From the NCBI GenBank assembly GCA_022592445.1, contig JABYQR010000141.1:1-64000 (forward strand): DNA of 64,000 nt. Reading direction: 5' to 3'. The position numbers and the translations under genes are program-made. The notes beneath the pieces were generated by a model. It made no database searches, was not told the DNA's origin, and saw nothing but the letters and a program-made list of their open reading frames with translations. Source of the DNA: Cytidiella melzeri (lineage: Eukaryota; Basidiomycota; Agaricomycetes; Polyporales; Irpicaceae). This document shows positions 45,154-55,457 of this stretch, in pieces (within the stretch, counting starts at the first letter, position 1; each line of letters begins with the position of its first letter).

Positions 45154-48100
45154 AGCGGACTCGTGACACAGCCGCAGCTGCGAGTCCCCTAGATACCCTG
45201 TCCCTGCCTCCTTCGTCGTCCTCCTCGTCTTCTGCCTCGTCTTCCTCGTGTACAATGCCTACTCCATGCCCGTCGTCTACTATCTCCTCATGTACTATAT
45301 CGTCGCTAGATCGGTTATCATCTCATTTCCGTGTACATGTACTAGTTAAAGGTCTGAATAGAAGCATTCGCGTTCCTGCAATGATCGATTCGGGAGCTAC
45401 AGCTTTATTCATCAGTCACCAGTTCGTCAAGAAGCATAAGATTATTCAGCACCCGCTCGAAAGGGTTATCTCATTGCATAACATTGACGGAACTAAGAAT
45501 AAAGCTGGCGGATTAACGCACTTCGTTCGCCTTACACTCACAGTCGGAGATCACACGGAAAAGGCAGAGTTTCTCGTCACGGACTTAGGTCCAGAAGACG
45601 TCATTCTTGGGCTACCATGGCTCAAGCGCGTAAACCCTACTGTCAACTGGGAAAAAGGAGAAATGACAATTCCGAGCGGCTCGAAGAATCTCCTGACAAC
45701 CTTTCCAGAAGGTTGACGGTAATCGCAAAGAACGTAGACAGTGGGTCAAAGCCGGTATTATCCAAGACACCACTGACAAGTCTGGTGTATGGCCGGCTTC
45801 ACCTACTCTACTAAGCTTGCTGCCGAAGCAAACGAAGCTAAAGCCAGCCTCCTTCGAAGACATCGTTCCATAGAGTACCACAGACACGCTAAAGTCTTCT
45901 CTGAGGAAGAGTCTAATCGGCTACCCCAGCATCAGCCCTGGGACCATTCATTGATCTCAAACCAGACGCTCCTGAGACCATCAAATCGAAAGTTTATCCT
46001 ATGCCCCTGAACGAACAAGCCGAGCTTGACAGTTCATTCAGGAGAACCTACCAAAGGTTACATCACGCCTTCTAAGTCTCGATGGCTTCTCCAGTCTTTT
46101 TCATCAAAAAGAAGGACAACAAACTCCGACTTATTCAGGACTACCGCAAACTCAACGACATCACGGTAAAGAATGCTACCCCTACCGCTTGCTACCGACA
46201 TTATCAACAAGCTCAAGGGTGCAAAGATCTTCACTAAGTTCGATGTTCGTTGGGGATATCACAATGTCCGCATCAAAGAAGGAGATGATACAAAGCGGCT
46301 TTCGTTACCAACCGAGGACTCTTCGAACCTAAAGTCATGTTCTTCGGTCTCACGAACTCACCCGCTACCTTCCAAGCTCTGATGGACAACATCTTCGCCG
46401 ACCTCGTCGCCGAAGGCAAGGTGGCTGTCTATCTAGATGACATCTTGATCTGGAGCAACAACCTGACAGAGCATCGCAAGGTTGTACATGAAGTCCTCGA
46501 GCGACTTCAACAGCATGATCTCTACCTCCGGCCGGAAAAGTGCGAGTTTGAGAAATCTGAGATTGAATACCTCGGGTTGATCATTCGCGCCGGCGAAGTA
46601 GCTATGGACCCTGTCAAAGTCCAAGCAGTTTCTACGTGGCCCACACCCAAGAACCTCAAAGAAGTCAGAGGATTCATCGGGTTTGCCAACTTCTATCGCC
46701 GCTTCATTCAAGACTTCTCAAAGCACGCACGGCCTCTACACGACCTTACTAAGAAGGACGTACCGTTTGTCTGGGGTCCAGCACAAGAGACTGCCTTCAC
46801 GTTGCTAAAGAAGGCCTTTACCACTAAGCCTATCTTGGCAGTCTGGGACCCTGAACTCCCTACACGTCTAGAAGTCGATGCCTCGGGCTATGCGACCGGT
46901 GGAATCATCTCCCAGAAATCAAAGGAAGATGGATTCTACCACCCTATCGCCTACCGGTCCGCATCATGACTGAAGCGAACGTAACTACGAAATCTTTGAT
47001 CGGGAGATGTTAGCCATCACCGAGGCTCTCAAAGATTGGCGCCACTACCTTGAGGGGCTCAAGGAACCGTTTGAGATCTGGAAGATCATGCAAACCTGCA
47101 GTACTGGAAGACTGCGCAACACCTCACTCGACGTCAAGCACGTTGGTCATTACTCTTGGCTGACTTCGACTTCGTGTTGGTACACAAGCCCGGTAGTACC
47201 ATGATACATGCTGATCCTCTCTCTCGTCTTCACTCTCACGCTGTCACGGACGAAGAAGACAACAAGGATCAGGTGGTACTGAAACCGGAACACTTCCGGA
47301 TCCTCGCTACCAGTGCGCTCGCCACTGCTTCTCCACTTGAATCAAAGATCCGAGAATGCACGGAGCAAGAAGCAGAAGTCGCACAAGCTCTCGCTACCCT
47401 TCGCAAAAAGGGTCCTCGCAAACTTGTCGGCGTTTACTCGAATGGGAAGAGAGTGACGGGCTCATCTATTACAAGGGAAAACTCTACATCCCTAAAACAA
47501 AGAGCTCCGTCACAAATCGTCAAATCTTGCCATGACACACCCGCGGCTGGTCATCCGGGCAAACACGGCACCATAGAGCTAGTCTCACGACACTATTGGT
47601 GGCCGAAGATGAATGCCTTCATCGAGACTTACGTACTAGGTTGTGATCGCTGCCAACGCTACAAGTCAGCTCCACACCCTAAACAGTACTACAGCCTCAA
47701 GAAACTCCGGCCGGACCTTGGGAACACGTCGGAGTAGATCTCATCACTCAGCTGCCACCCTCTAAGGGATTTGATTCGATCGCGGTCTACGTCGACCATT
47801 ACTCCGATCAAACGCACATCATCCCTACTACCACTAAGGTTAACGCTGAGGGGATTGCCATCTACACTACAAGGAAGTATTCCGACTTCACGGCATTCCC
47901 AAGAAGGTGTTCTCTGACCGAGGACCCCAGTTTGCAGCGCGCTTCATGCGTGTGCTCTATCACCGCCTGGGCATAGAGACTGGTTTTACGACCGCCTATC
48001 ATCCGCAAGGAAATGGCAAAGTCGAACGCAAAAACCAGGATATGAACAGTATCTGCGTCTATTCTGTCAGCAACGACAAGACGACTGGGTCGATCATCTA

Positions 48101-48941
48101 CCGGCGGCTGAGTTTGCACTCAACTCGCGAGTACATGCGGGTAACTCCAAACACCGTTTGAAGTCATCTATGGATATCGCCCCGACTTCACCATACCAGT
48201 CGGCAAGCGAAGCAATATCCCATCACTCGATGAGCGCCTTGACAATATGGCTCGAGTACGCAAAGAGACCGAAGCAGCTCTTCGTCTAAGCAAAGAAAAG
48301 ATGAAGCAACTCTATGAGTCTGAGAAGCGCTCTCCACGCGTCTTCCAAGTAGGGGACATGGTCTGGCTGAACGCTAAGAACGTCCAGATCCACCAGGCTA
48401 CCCCTAAGCTCGGTCCTCGACAACTCGGCCCGTACAAGATCATCGAACGCATTGGCGATCTCGATTACAAACTTGATCTACCCAGCTATCTCCGAATCCA
48501 CCCCGTCTTCCATATCAACCGTCTAAGTCCCTGGCACGACAACGGCAAAGACGTACCTCCACCTCCTGATCCTATCGTCACAGAAGGAGAAGAACAGTAC
48601 GTCGTCAAAAAGTGCTAGACAGCAGGCTACACGGACGATGGAAGAAGTTGCAATTCCTTGTCAAATGGGAAGGGTATTCAGACGGACACAATAGCTGGGA
48701 ACCAGTAGAAAACCTCGAGAATAGTCAAGAAGCAATTGACGACTTCTACAAAGAAACCCCGGAGCGCCCCGGGTCATCAAAGCTTCACTCTTCGCGGATC
48801 TTCGCTCGCACTTTCGGGAATTCAATACCCAGACCGACCCCGCTTTCCTTCGCACGATCTATCCATCTACATACGATCTTAGCTGGGATGAAGGCAAACA
48901 CATCGGTCTGGATATCTCAAGAACATCACACTGACGGGTAA
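45150..48941 (+). pseudogene. pol: C3 pol, fragmented by many single-base deletions
   Basis: Protease 45150-45716 with I-D-S-G-A-T-A-L-F; RT pieces 46173-46382 and 46337-46969 with Y-L-D-D near 46432; RNase H around 47007; integrase from 47156, catalytic S-D-R-G-P-Q-F near 47910; GPY/F block 48247-48618; chromodomain 48612-48941. Compared with C2 and C4 the breaks are mostly loss of one base of a doublet or short run (for example CCCCC to CCCC near 46190), with few substitutions beside them. Confidence 0.88.
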
Positions 48942-49099
48942 CGTCGAGTCAACGACACCAGAAGGGGAGAAACTTCCTAGCATCCTTCTGACTAGACAAT
49001 CGGGGCAATTCTGCTGAATCCCTGTAGACGGGTAGAAGACCTCTATCACCACAGCACAGTGATGCTTCGCGAGGACGCTCGATTTTAGGAGGGGGGTAA

Positions 49100-49856
49100 T
49101 GTCATGGATGGCCTGACTAGCCCTTAATTTTCGCAATTTACCTCTTGTTTTTATCTATAAAACTCCGGGCTGCAGCTCAGTTGCAACCTTCTCTGCACAA
49201 ACTCCTTTGCACGTCTATTAAGCGCCCGTATCACGTGGCTTAGACGCTCCACACGGTCACATTACTTGCTACTACGTCACACTGGCATGTGACTTAGCTT
49301 AAGTAAGACCAGATGGCTACAGACACATGGCTCAGCCCATAGCTAGGGTTTGACGTCATAGATACCGTTCACATGGACTCCTTTTGTTCTTTCCTTATCG
49401 TTCTCTTTATGGAAGGATGTTCTCACAGGTGTGGGAATGGAATACAATAGTTGGTCTCCTTTTAGATAGATTCTCTCACGGGTAGAGTTCTTGGCAAGGT
49501 CTAGACAATAGCTATTGTTCTCCTTTAGGTAGTTCTTTTGTTCTTTGTTCACACGGCTTCTTGCAAAGCCTGCCCTCAACATGGTCTGTGTGCAGGTCCC
49601 TGAAGTCTATATAAGATGCTGCATGTACGCTCCTAGCCCCCCATCTCGACCTCTTGGTCTTTACTGGGCTAGGTAAGCAACCCCCTCTTGTACTACATAG
49701 CTGGTAGTAACAATACTAACTTGGTCTTTACTGGGCTAGCAACTTGAACAAAGTCTGATAGCTGGTGAAAGCATTGTGCTCTACGCCTGCCACCACCTCC
49801 TCGTCGTTTTCCACTCCGCGTCCCTTTTAGTTGCGTCGAGCTTCGTCTCCGTGACA
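49100..49856 (+). repeat. 3' LTR of C3 (long form)
   Basis: 757 bp, TGTCATGG to TCCGTGACA. Its last ~120 bp differ clearly from the 5' LTR of the same element, and it carries the intron-like segment, so the two LTRs did not arise in one reverse-transcription event or were converted later. Confidence 0.85.
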
Positions 49857-50185
49857 GCGTGCATCACTGTTGTTTCTTGTAGCACTTCTCTACATACGTG
49901 ATCCCCCCCCTCTTTCCCCTAGTTGTAGTGCGGCTCCCGCCTACCTCTTGCACTCCCACACGCCTTGTTGCTTCACACCGAATCTTGTTGTATCTCGTTG
50001 CATCTTGTTGCTTCTTGCTGCATTGAATCACCTCTTGTTTGTATTTATGTGCAGCCTAGAACTCTTGGACCCACACACATCACATATTCACTCCACCCCC
50101 TGTTACTACTTGCACATGTGATCACCTCTCTCGAGGTCTGGTGTGTTTGTGCCTGGTCAATCCACGTCCAGGGGTGTGTTAATGT
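49857..50185. other. Non-coding spacer, 329 bp
   Basis: T-rich sequence with repeated CTTGTTGC/ATCTTGTTG words (49968-50040) and a C8 run. No gene, LTR or homology to the rest of the window was seen. Confidence 0.4.
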
Positions 50186-50464
50186 CTCAGCAAAGTCCTT
50201 GATGAAGCGTTGGTAGAAGTTGGCAAATCCAATGAAGCTGCGTACATCACAGAGGTTCTGTGGTAACGGCCAGTTGGTGATAGCTTCTATTTTACCTGAG
50301 TCCATACAGATACTTCCGTTACCAATGATTAAACCTAAGTACTCAACTTGTGACTGTTCAAATTTGCATTTTTTGGGGCAAAGATACAAGTCATTGGCCT
50401 CAAGTTGGGATAGTACCTCATGAACAATGTTCTAATGTTCTGTGATGTCCGAACTAAAGATGAG
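50186..50464 (-). pseudogene. pol: B-family RT fragment
   Basis: Matches B2 25706-25985: E-Y-L-G-L-I-I-G-N-G, C-M-D-S-G-K-I-E-A-I-T-N-W-P and F-I-G-F-A-N-F-Y-Q-R-F. It ends exactly where the left arm of the inverted-repeat segment begins. Confidence 0.85.
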
Positions 50465-51010
50465 CAAATGCCCGTAACACAGTCAATATTCATGACCAGA
50501 TGGCTTGGCAAGGTCTCTACCAGGAACACAGTTGTTTACTGAGGTTGTTTTTGGTAACAAAGTCACAGGTGCAATTGACTATTTCACACTATATGACTTA
50601 TTCAATTTGCTATCAATGACATAATCCCTTGTAACCCTGCTCCTGCAGTTTACCAAATTTTATCTAGATTATCTAATATAGTTCAACACCATTGAGAAGA
50701 AGACGCATGTCAAACAATCTTTATCTCCATGCTCCACTCCACAAACTTGTTTTAATTCTTTACTCACACCCATTGTTGCACTTCAAACAATGCAGCACAG
50801 TCCTTCCTCTTTCATGAATAATTGTGTGTTCCAGTGAAGACAAACCACCAACTTACTATACATTAATCATTGAAGAAGCTATTCCCAACAAAATGACTTG
50901 TTCAGGCTGCTACCAGGACCAAGTCTACTTACAAATCTGGCTCAAGCAGTAATATTTCATTCAATCTTCAGGAATTGTACTTGCGGCTTGCTGGCCTTGC
51001 TAACACTAGT
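50465..51010 (+). repeat. Left inverted arm
   Basis: 546 bp; inverted match to 52829-53364 with scattered substitutions and small indels. Both arms contain a similar short ORF (L-L-T-N-L-A ... R-N-C-T-C), probably only because the DNA is similar. Confidence 0.8.
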
Positions 51011-51518
51011 GTGCTTTGGCATTTGGCAGTGTTTTTCTCAGACAGAATTCCCTCTTAAGTTCACGTGGCACTGTGCACAGGTCACCAACCAATATACAGA
51101 AGCTAGGCATGGAAGATTGTCTTATCTCCTGTTCTACCATAGATGAGTGTAGTGCGCCAAAGTTAGTCACTTGTATGCTAATATAGCCTAATATCCATGA
51201 TAGAAACAGCATAAAAAGTGGATCATTTGCATACTCAATGCCAGCTACACTTAGTACTGTGGACTCCTGTATTTTGTTTTTCATTATCTCCTTTTCATTC
51301 AAAAATCCCCTGTTTTTTGGTATCTATGCTTTTTTGCTAGCAACAAAAATATCGGACCTGCTGTTAAGCAGATTCCCTGTCCATGATCATGGTAGTCTCA
51401 AAAATTAACATAACATTGAAATAGCTAGGTCAACAGTCAATGAATTACCAACTAGCATAGTAAGTCTTAACTGCCATGAGTGATCATAACTTAATAATAA
51501 TAGGATGAAGACTCACCA

Positions 51519-52612
51519 TTATTTGTACTCATAGGGCGGAGGGGGGTGATCCTGACTAGATGCTCCAGCTTGGACCTCTGGTAAAACATGTCTATCTTTT
51601 GGTATGTTGGTTAGCTTAGCTTGCTTCTTCTTTAGCTTAGCTTGCTTCTTCTCTAGCTTAGCTTTCAGTTCATCTTTCTTTGTGGGGTCTATTGCTGTAG
51701 CCAGCCGATTTTGTAACTGTAGGATTTCTCTCTGCAAGTTTTTAACCTTTTCTGTTGCTTTGGCAGCTTTTTTCTCAGCTTTCAGCATTTTGTTGTGGCT
51801 TCTCTTACACTACTTGTGGTTAGCTTGCTCAGCTTTCTCAAGTGGCTTGCTATGCTGCTTACCTGCTTTGGCATCTGTGATGTTGTTATTGCCTTGCCAT
51901 CTAAATTACACAAGTTATCAAGTGGACCAGGCAGGCTTCCTAATAAGGAAGGGTCAAAGCGCCTTTGAGAAAGGGCCTTGCCTGTGCCTGTGGTCCATTC
52001 TGCCCAGCTCTTGGGGTTGTCAGAGGAGCCATAATTGGTACTGAAATATGGCCTGGCAGAAATGGCCACTGTATAGAATGGGCCAGTGACAATAGCAGTC
52101 AACAAAACAAGTGAGGTGGAGAACCACATGATGGTACAGGTGGTCAAAGAGCAATAGAAGGGTTTGGTTGGGCAACAAGAGCTGGCTGCAAGAATTATTT
52201 CAGTACTGTGACTCAACATGAGCAGCCTTGAACCTACTTACCAGTTATGAGGCAATGAGAAAACTTGGATCAACAGAGCCAAGTTGAAGAACAAGGTTGA
52301 GGGGTGGTTTGAAAATAGTTTGAAAAGAGAGTATGCTGCAAGAGCAATATCAGTACAATAACTCATGGCAACACAAGCAATCATGCCCTTACCAACCAGT
52401 GCTGAAGCAATGAAAAGTCCTAGAGGAACAGAGCGGTGCTGAGGTACACAGATGAGGGGTGGTATGGGAGGGCTCTGAAGAGTAAGACAGCTAGTAGCAC
52501 AAAAACTCTCAGTACAGTCAGCACTGAAGCAAGGGAAAGATGTGGTGTAAGAGAGGTGTGCTGAGGTACATGGAGGGGGGCAACAGGAGTTATATATCTG
52601 GTTGTCTACCAA
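51519..52612 (-). CDS. Spliced gene for a membrane protein with coiled-coil, PPPY-ending tail
   Basis: Four exons on the minus strand join in one frame: about 52612-52393, 52335-52242, 52181-51863, 51809-51519. Introns are 52392-52336 (GTAAGG...GCAG, 57 nt), 52241-52182 (GTAAGT...CCAG, 60 nt) and 51862-51810 (GTAAGC...CTAAC...GTAG, 53 nt); exon phases fit at every junction. The product has hydrophobic spans (L-G-L-F-I-A-S-A-L-V, F-F-N-L-A-L-L-I-Q-V-F, L-V-L-L-T-A-I-V-T-G), a Cys-rich first exon, and a Lys/Glu coiled coil with a tandem K-K-Q-A-K-L unit ending P-P-P-P-Y-E-Y-K. The 5' end lacks an in-frame ATG, so the first exon is incomplete or spliced further upstream. Function not recognised. 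Confidence 0.6.
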
Positions 52613-52828
52613 TGGGCAGTGCTTGCTGCTGATGCAACAAACAGTTTACTTGATTCAACAATATAGAGGTTGGAAATGTCTTGTTAGCATCAGCTACCAA
52701 AACATGTTACATGTGTCATGTTGATGGCAAAATTGTCTCAAACTGCCACAGGCTGTGTTCAGGGGTGATGGCTACTGGTTGCTGTGTGTATCTGTACTAC
52801 ATTTTTGAGGGTGTTGAATATGCATATT

Positions 52829-53364
52829 ACTAGTGTTAGCAAGGCCGGGAAGCGGCAAGTACAATTCCTGAGGATTGAATGAAATATTACTTTGTGAGCC
52901 AGATTTGTGAGTAAACCTGGTGCTGGTAGCAGCCTGGACAAGTAATTTTGCTGGGAATAGCTTCTTCAATGAGTAATGTATAGTAAGCTGGTGGTTTGTC
53001 TTCACTGGAGCTCACAATCATTCATGAAAGAAGAGGGACTGTGCTGTGTTGTTTGAAGTGCAACAATGGCTGTGAGCACAGAATTAAAACAAGTTTGTGG
53101 AGTGGAGCATGGAGATAAAGATTGTTTGACATGCGTCTTCTTCTTAATGGTGTTGAACTATATTAGATAATCTAGATAAAATTTGGTAAACTGCAGGAGC
53201 AGGGTTACAAGGGATTATGTTATTGAGAGCAAAATGAATAAATCATATAGCATGGAATAGTTGATTGCAGCTGTGACTTTGTAACCAAAAAAAACAACTG
53301 TGTTCCTGGTAAGGATCTTACCAAGCCATCTGGTCATGAATATTGACTGTGTTACGGGCATTTG
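52829..53364 (-). repeat. Right inverted arm
   Basis: 536 bp, the inverted partner of 50465-51010. Its outer end borders the unique DNA that leads into satellite block S2. Confidence 0.8.
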
Positions 53365-53559
53365 CTAATGGTGACACCTTTGATAGGCAACTTGATCTGG
53401 GACAAAGTGACTGTACTACAATTGATAAGTTTGATTCCAGGAAAAGGAGCCATACATTGATGAAGTTAGTCACCAATGGTAGTAAGGGGCTTCATCTATC
53501 TTGTCATTAATCTTGTGCAGTGTTCACTGCTGATTCTAAATGAAGGGCTGTAGGGTGTC
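53365..53559. other. Short unassigned spacer
   Basis: Nothing recognisable beyond AT-rich sequence leading into the satellite monomers. Confidence 0.4.
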
Positions 53560-55157
53560 TCATTAGATCAATTGGTAGAACATGTTACATGTGTCCTGTT
53601 GATGTCTGCACTGCCTCACCCCCATTGGAGCTGCCACAGGCTATGTTCTGATTGTAACTCCTGCTTATAGAGCAACTGGTGGTTGTGAAACTGTATGGAA
53701 GAATCAAAGGCAGTGCTTTATGCTGATGAAACCACATCTCGTTGATGTCTGAACTGCTTCAGCCCCATCAGAACTGCCACAGGCTATGTTCTGATTTTAA
53801 TTCCTCCTTAGAGAGCAACTCATGGCTGTGAAACTTTGTGCAACAATCCGACACAGTGGTTGCTGCTGATGCAACCATGTCCTGTTGATGTCTGAGCTGC
53901 ATCACCCCTATTGGAACTGCCATAGATTGTGTTCTGATTGTAACTTCTGCATAGAGAGTAGTGATTGTGAAACCTTGTGAACCAATTGAATGCAGTGCTT
54001 GCTGCCAATGCAGCCATGCACTGTTGATGTCCGAACTGCCTCACCCCCATTGAAACTGCCACAGCTGTAACTCCTCCTTGGAACTCAGTGGTTGTGAAAC
54101 TTTGTGGACCGATTGAATGCAGTGCTGGCTGCTGATGAAACCACATCCAGCTGATATCTGCGCTACCTCACCCCCATCAGAGCTGCCACAGGCTGTGCTC
54201 TGATTGTAACTCCTGCTTATAGAGCAACTGGTGGTTGTGAAACTGTATGGAAGAATCAAAGGCAGTGCTCTATGCTGATGCAACCACGTCCTGTTGGTGT
54301 CTGAACTGCCTCAGCCCCATTACAACTGCCACAGGCTATGTTCTGATTTTAACTCCTCCTTAGAGAGCAACTAATGGTTGTGAAACTTTGTGCAACAATC
54401 CAATGCAGTGCTTGCTGCTGATGCAGCCATGTCCTGTTGATGTCTGAACTGCCTCACCCCCATTGGAACTGCCACAGGCTGTGTTCTGGTTGTAACTCCT
54501 GCTTTGAGAGCAACTAACAGTTGTGAAACTTTGTGGAACAATCAGATACAGTACTCACTACTAATGCAGCCACAAATTTACATTGTCCAAGGATGTAGTG
54601 GTTGAGAATTTGTAGTTAGCTTCCAAAGTACTGGTAATCCTTGCTCAGAACCAATACTATGTGTGGCATGTCTTTTAATTGTATTCCTTGTTCAGAGAGC
54701 AAACAATGTCTGTAGATTGCTGCACATAAACCTGACCAGAATTTGACATCATTTGCCAGCAGGTGTGGAGTTTGAACATGAGTCTGGATGACTTTTTCAG
54801 TAGACTGGCCATAACTTGCTCAATTCCACTCCAATTGACAGGATGTTTGTACCAGGATGTTGCCACCAGATAGGGCTATCCAATGGTGTATTATATGTAC
54901 AGATTTGTACACATATGCAGTCTGTAAAAATCAAAAACTGAATTTTGATTGCAAAGGTGATCTGATACAAAGTTATAAAGGGCTGATAACAAGGCCAGGG
55001 TGATGCCATCAGCTATATTCATGGTTTTGTTATTGACACTGTTACTGTCTGTATTCTGCCATCAAATTCCCACACTTTGGGGACAAAAAGGTCACATCTG
55101 AAAAGGCATCAATGTGCTGGAGCACACTGGAGCAATTCTTTTTCATTCTTCAGGAAT
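53560..55157. repeat. Satellite block S2: 143-bp monomers plus the same unique tail as S1
   Basis: Core words recur at 53598, 53741, 53884, 54023, 54150, 54293 and 54435 (mostly 142-143 bp apart, two units shortened). From about 54560 the sequence follows the S1 tail (4010-4617) closely, to CAGGAATTGT. Same orientation as S1, so the unit is a dispersed repeat with an internal tandem part. The copia LTR starts at its right end. Confidence 0.82.
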
Positions 55158-55450
55158 TGTAATAACAGCTAGTTACTAGGATGATCAAAGAAGTAAAGAA
55201 AAATAATAGCATGTGAAGACCATTCATAACACTACTCAAGGAGGCAGTTGATATCATGGGGAGCATATTAGAAAGGTATTTAGAGTGGTGCACGACAATG
55301 AGCCTTAGGTAAAGGTGGTGGTCAGACGAAGAGATGGGGATCAAAAGCGGTAGTGCTGCATTGATCAGAGTAAGTCTTATATACAGTAACTACTGGCGCT
55401 AAGTGCATGATCAATGCAGAGTCTCAATTGAGTCTCAGTATATTCAAACA
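55158..55450 (-). repeat. 3' LTR of the copia element
   Basis: Minus strand TGTTTGAATATAC to GTTATTACA, about 293 bp, TATA box TGTATATAAG on the minus strand near 55380. The outer end overlaps an AATTGTAATAA word also present at the end of S1, so it is uncertain by a few bases. Confidence 0.65.
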
Positions 55451-55457
55451 CTCCCCT

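Larger units (their letters stand above)
42270..49856 (+). mobile_element. Element C3 (Ty3/gypsy), plus strand, full length but degenerate
   Basis: 5' LTR 42270-42958 (short form), ORF0, gag, pol, polypurine tract TTTTAGGAGGGGGG (49084-49096), 3' LTR 49100-49856 (long form). Its left flank is C2 integrase, its right flank unrelated DNA, so the insertion is not a simple one. The two LTRs are of different length classes. ORF0 and the 5' half of gag are clean; pol is full of single-base deletions. Confidence 0.9.
50465..53364. mobile_element. 2.9-kb segment with ~540-bp terminal inverted arms and a spliced gene
   Basis: Left arm 50465-51010 and right arm 52829-53364 are inverted copies, beginning CAAATGCCCGTAACACAGTC from each outer end and ending at ACTAGT inside. 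The centre (51011-52828) holds the spliced gene at 51519-52612. No transposase is recognisable and no target duplication is seen. It could be a non-autonomous terminal-inverted-repeat element with a captured gene, or an inverted duplication. Confidence 0.6.

Noticed and set aside
50898..51146. Plus ORF in the left arm resembling a minus ORF in the right arm (52759-52941)
   Set aside because: Similarity follows from the inverted repeat DNA itself; no ATG-to-stop conservation beyond it and different C-termini.
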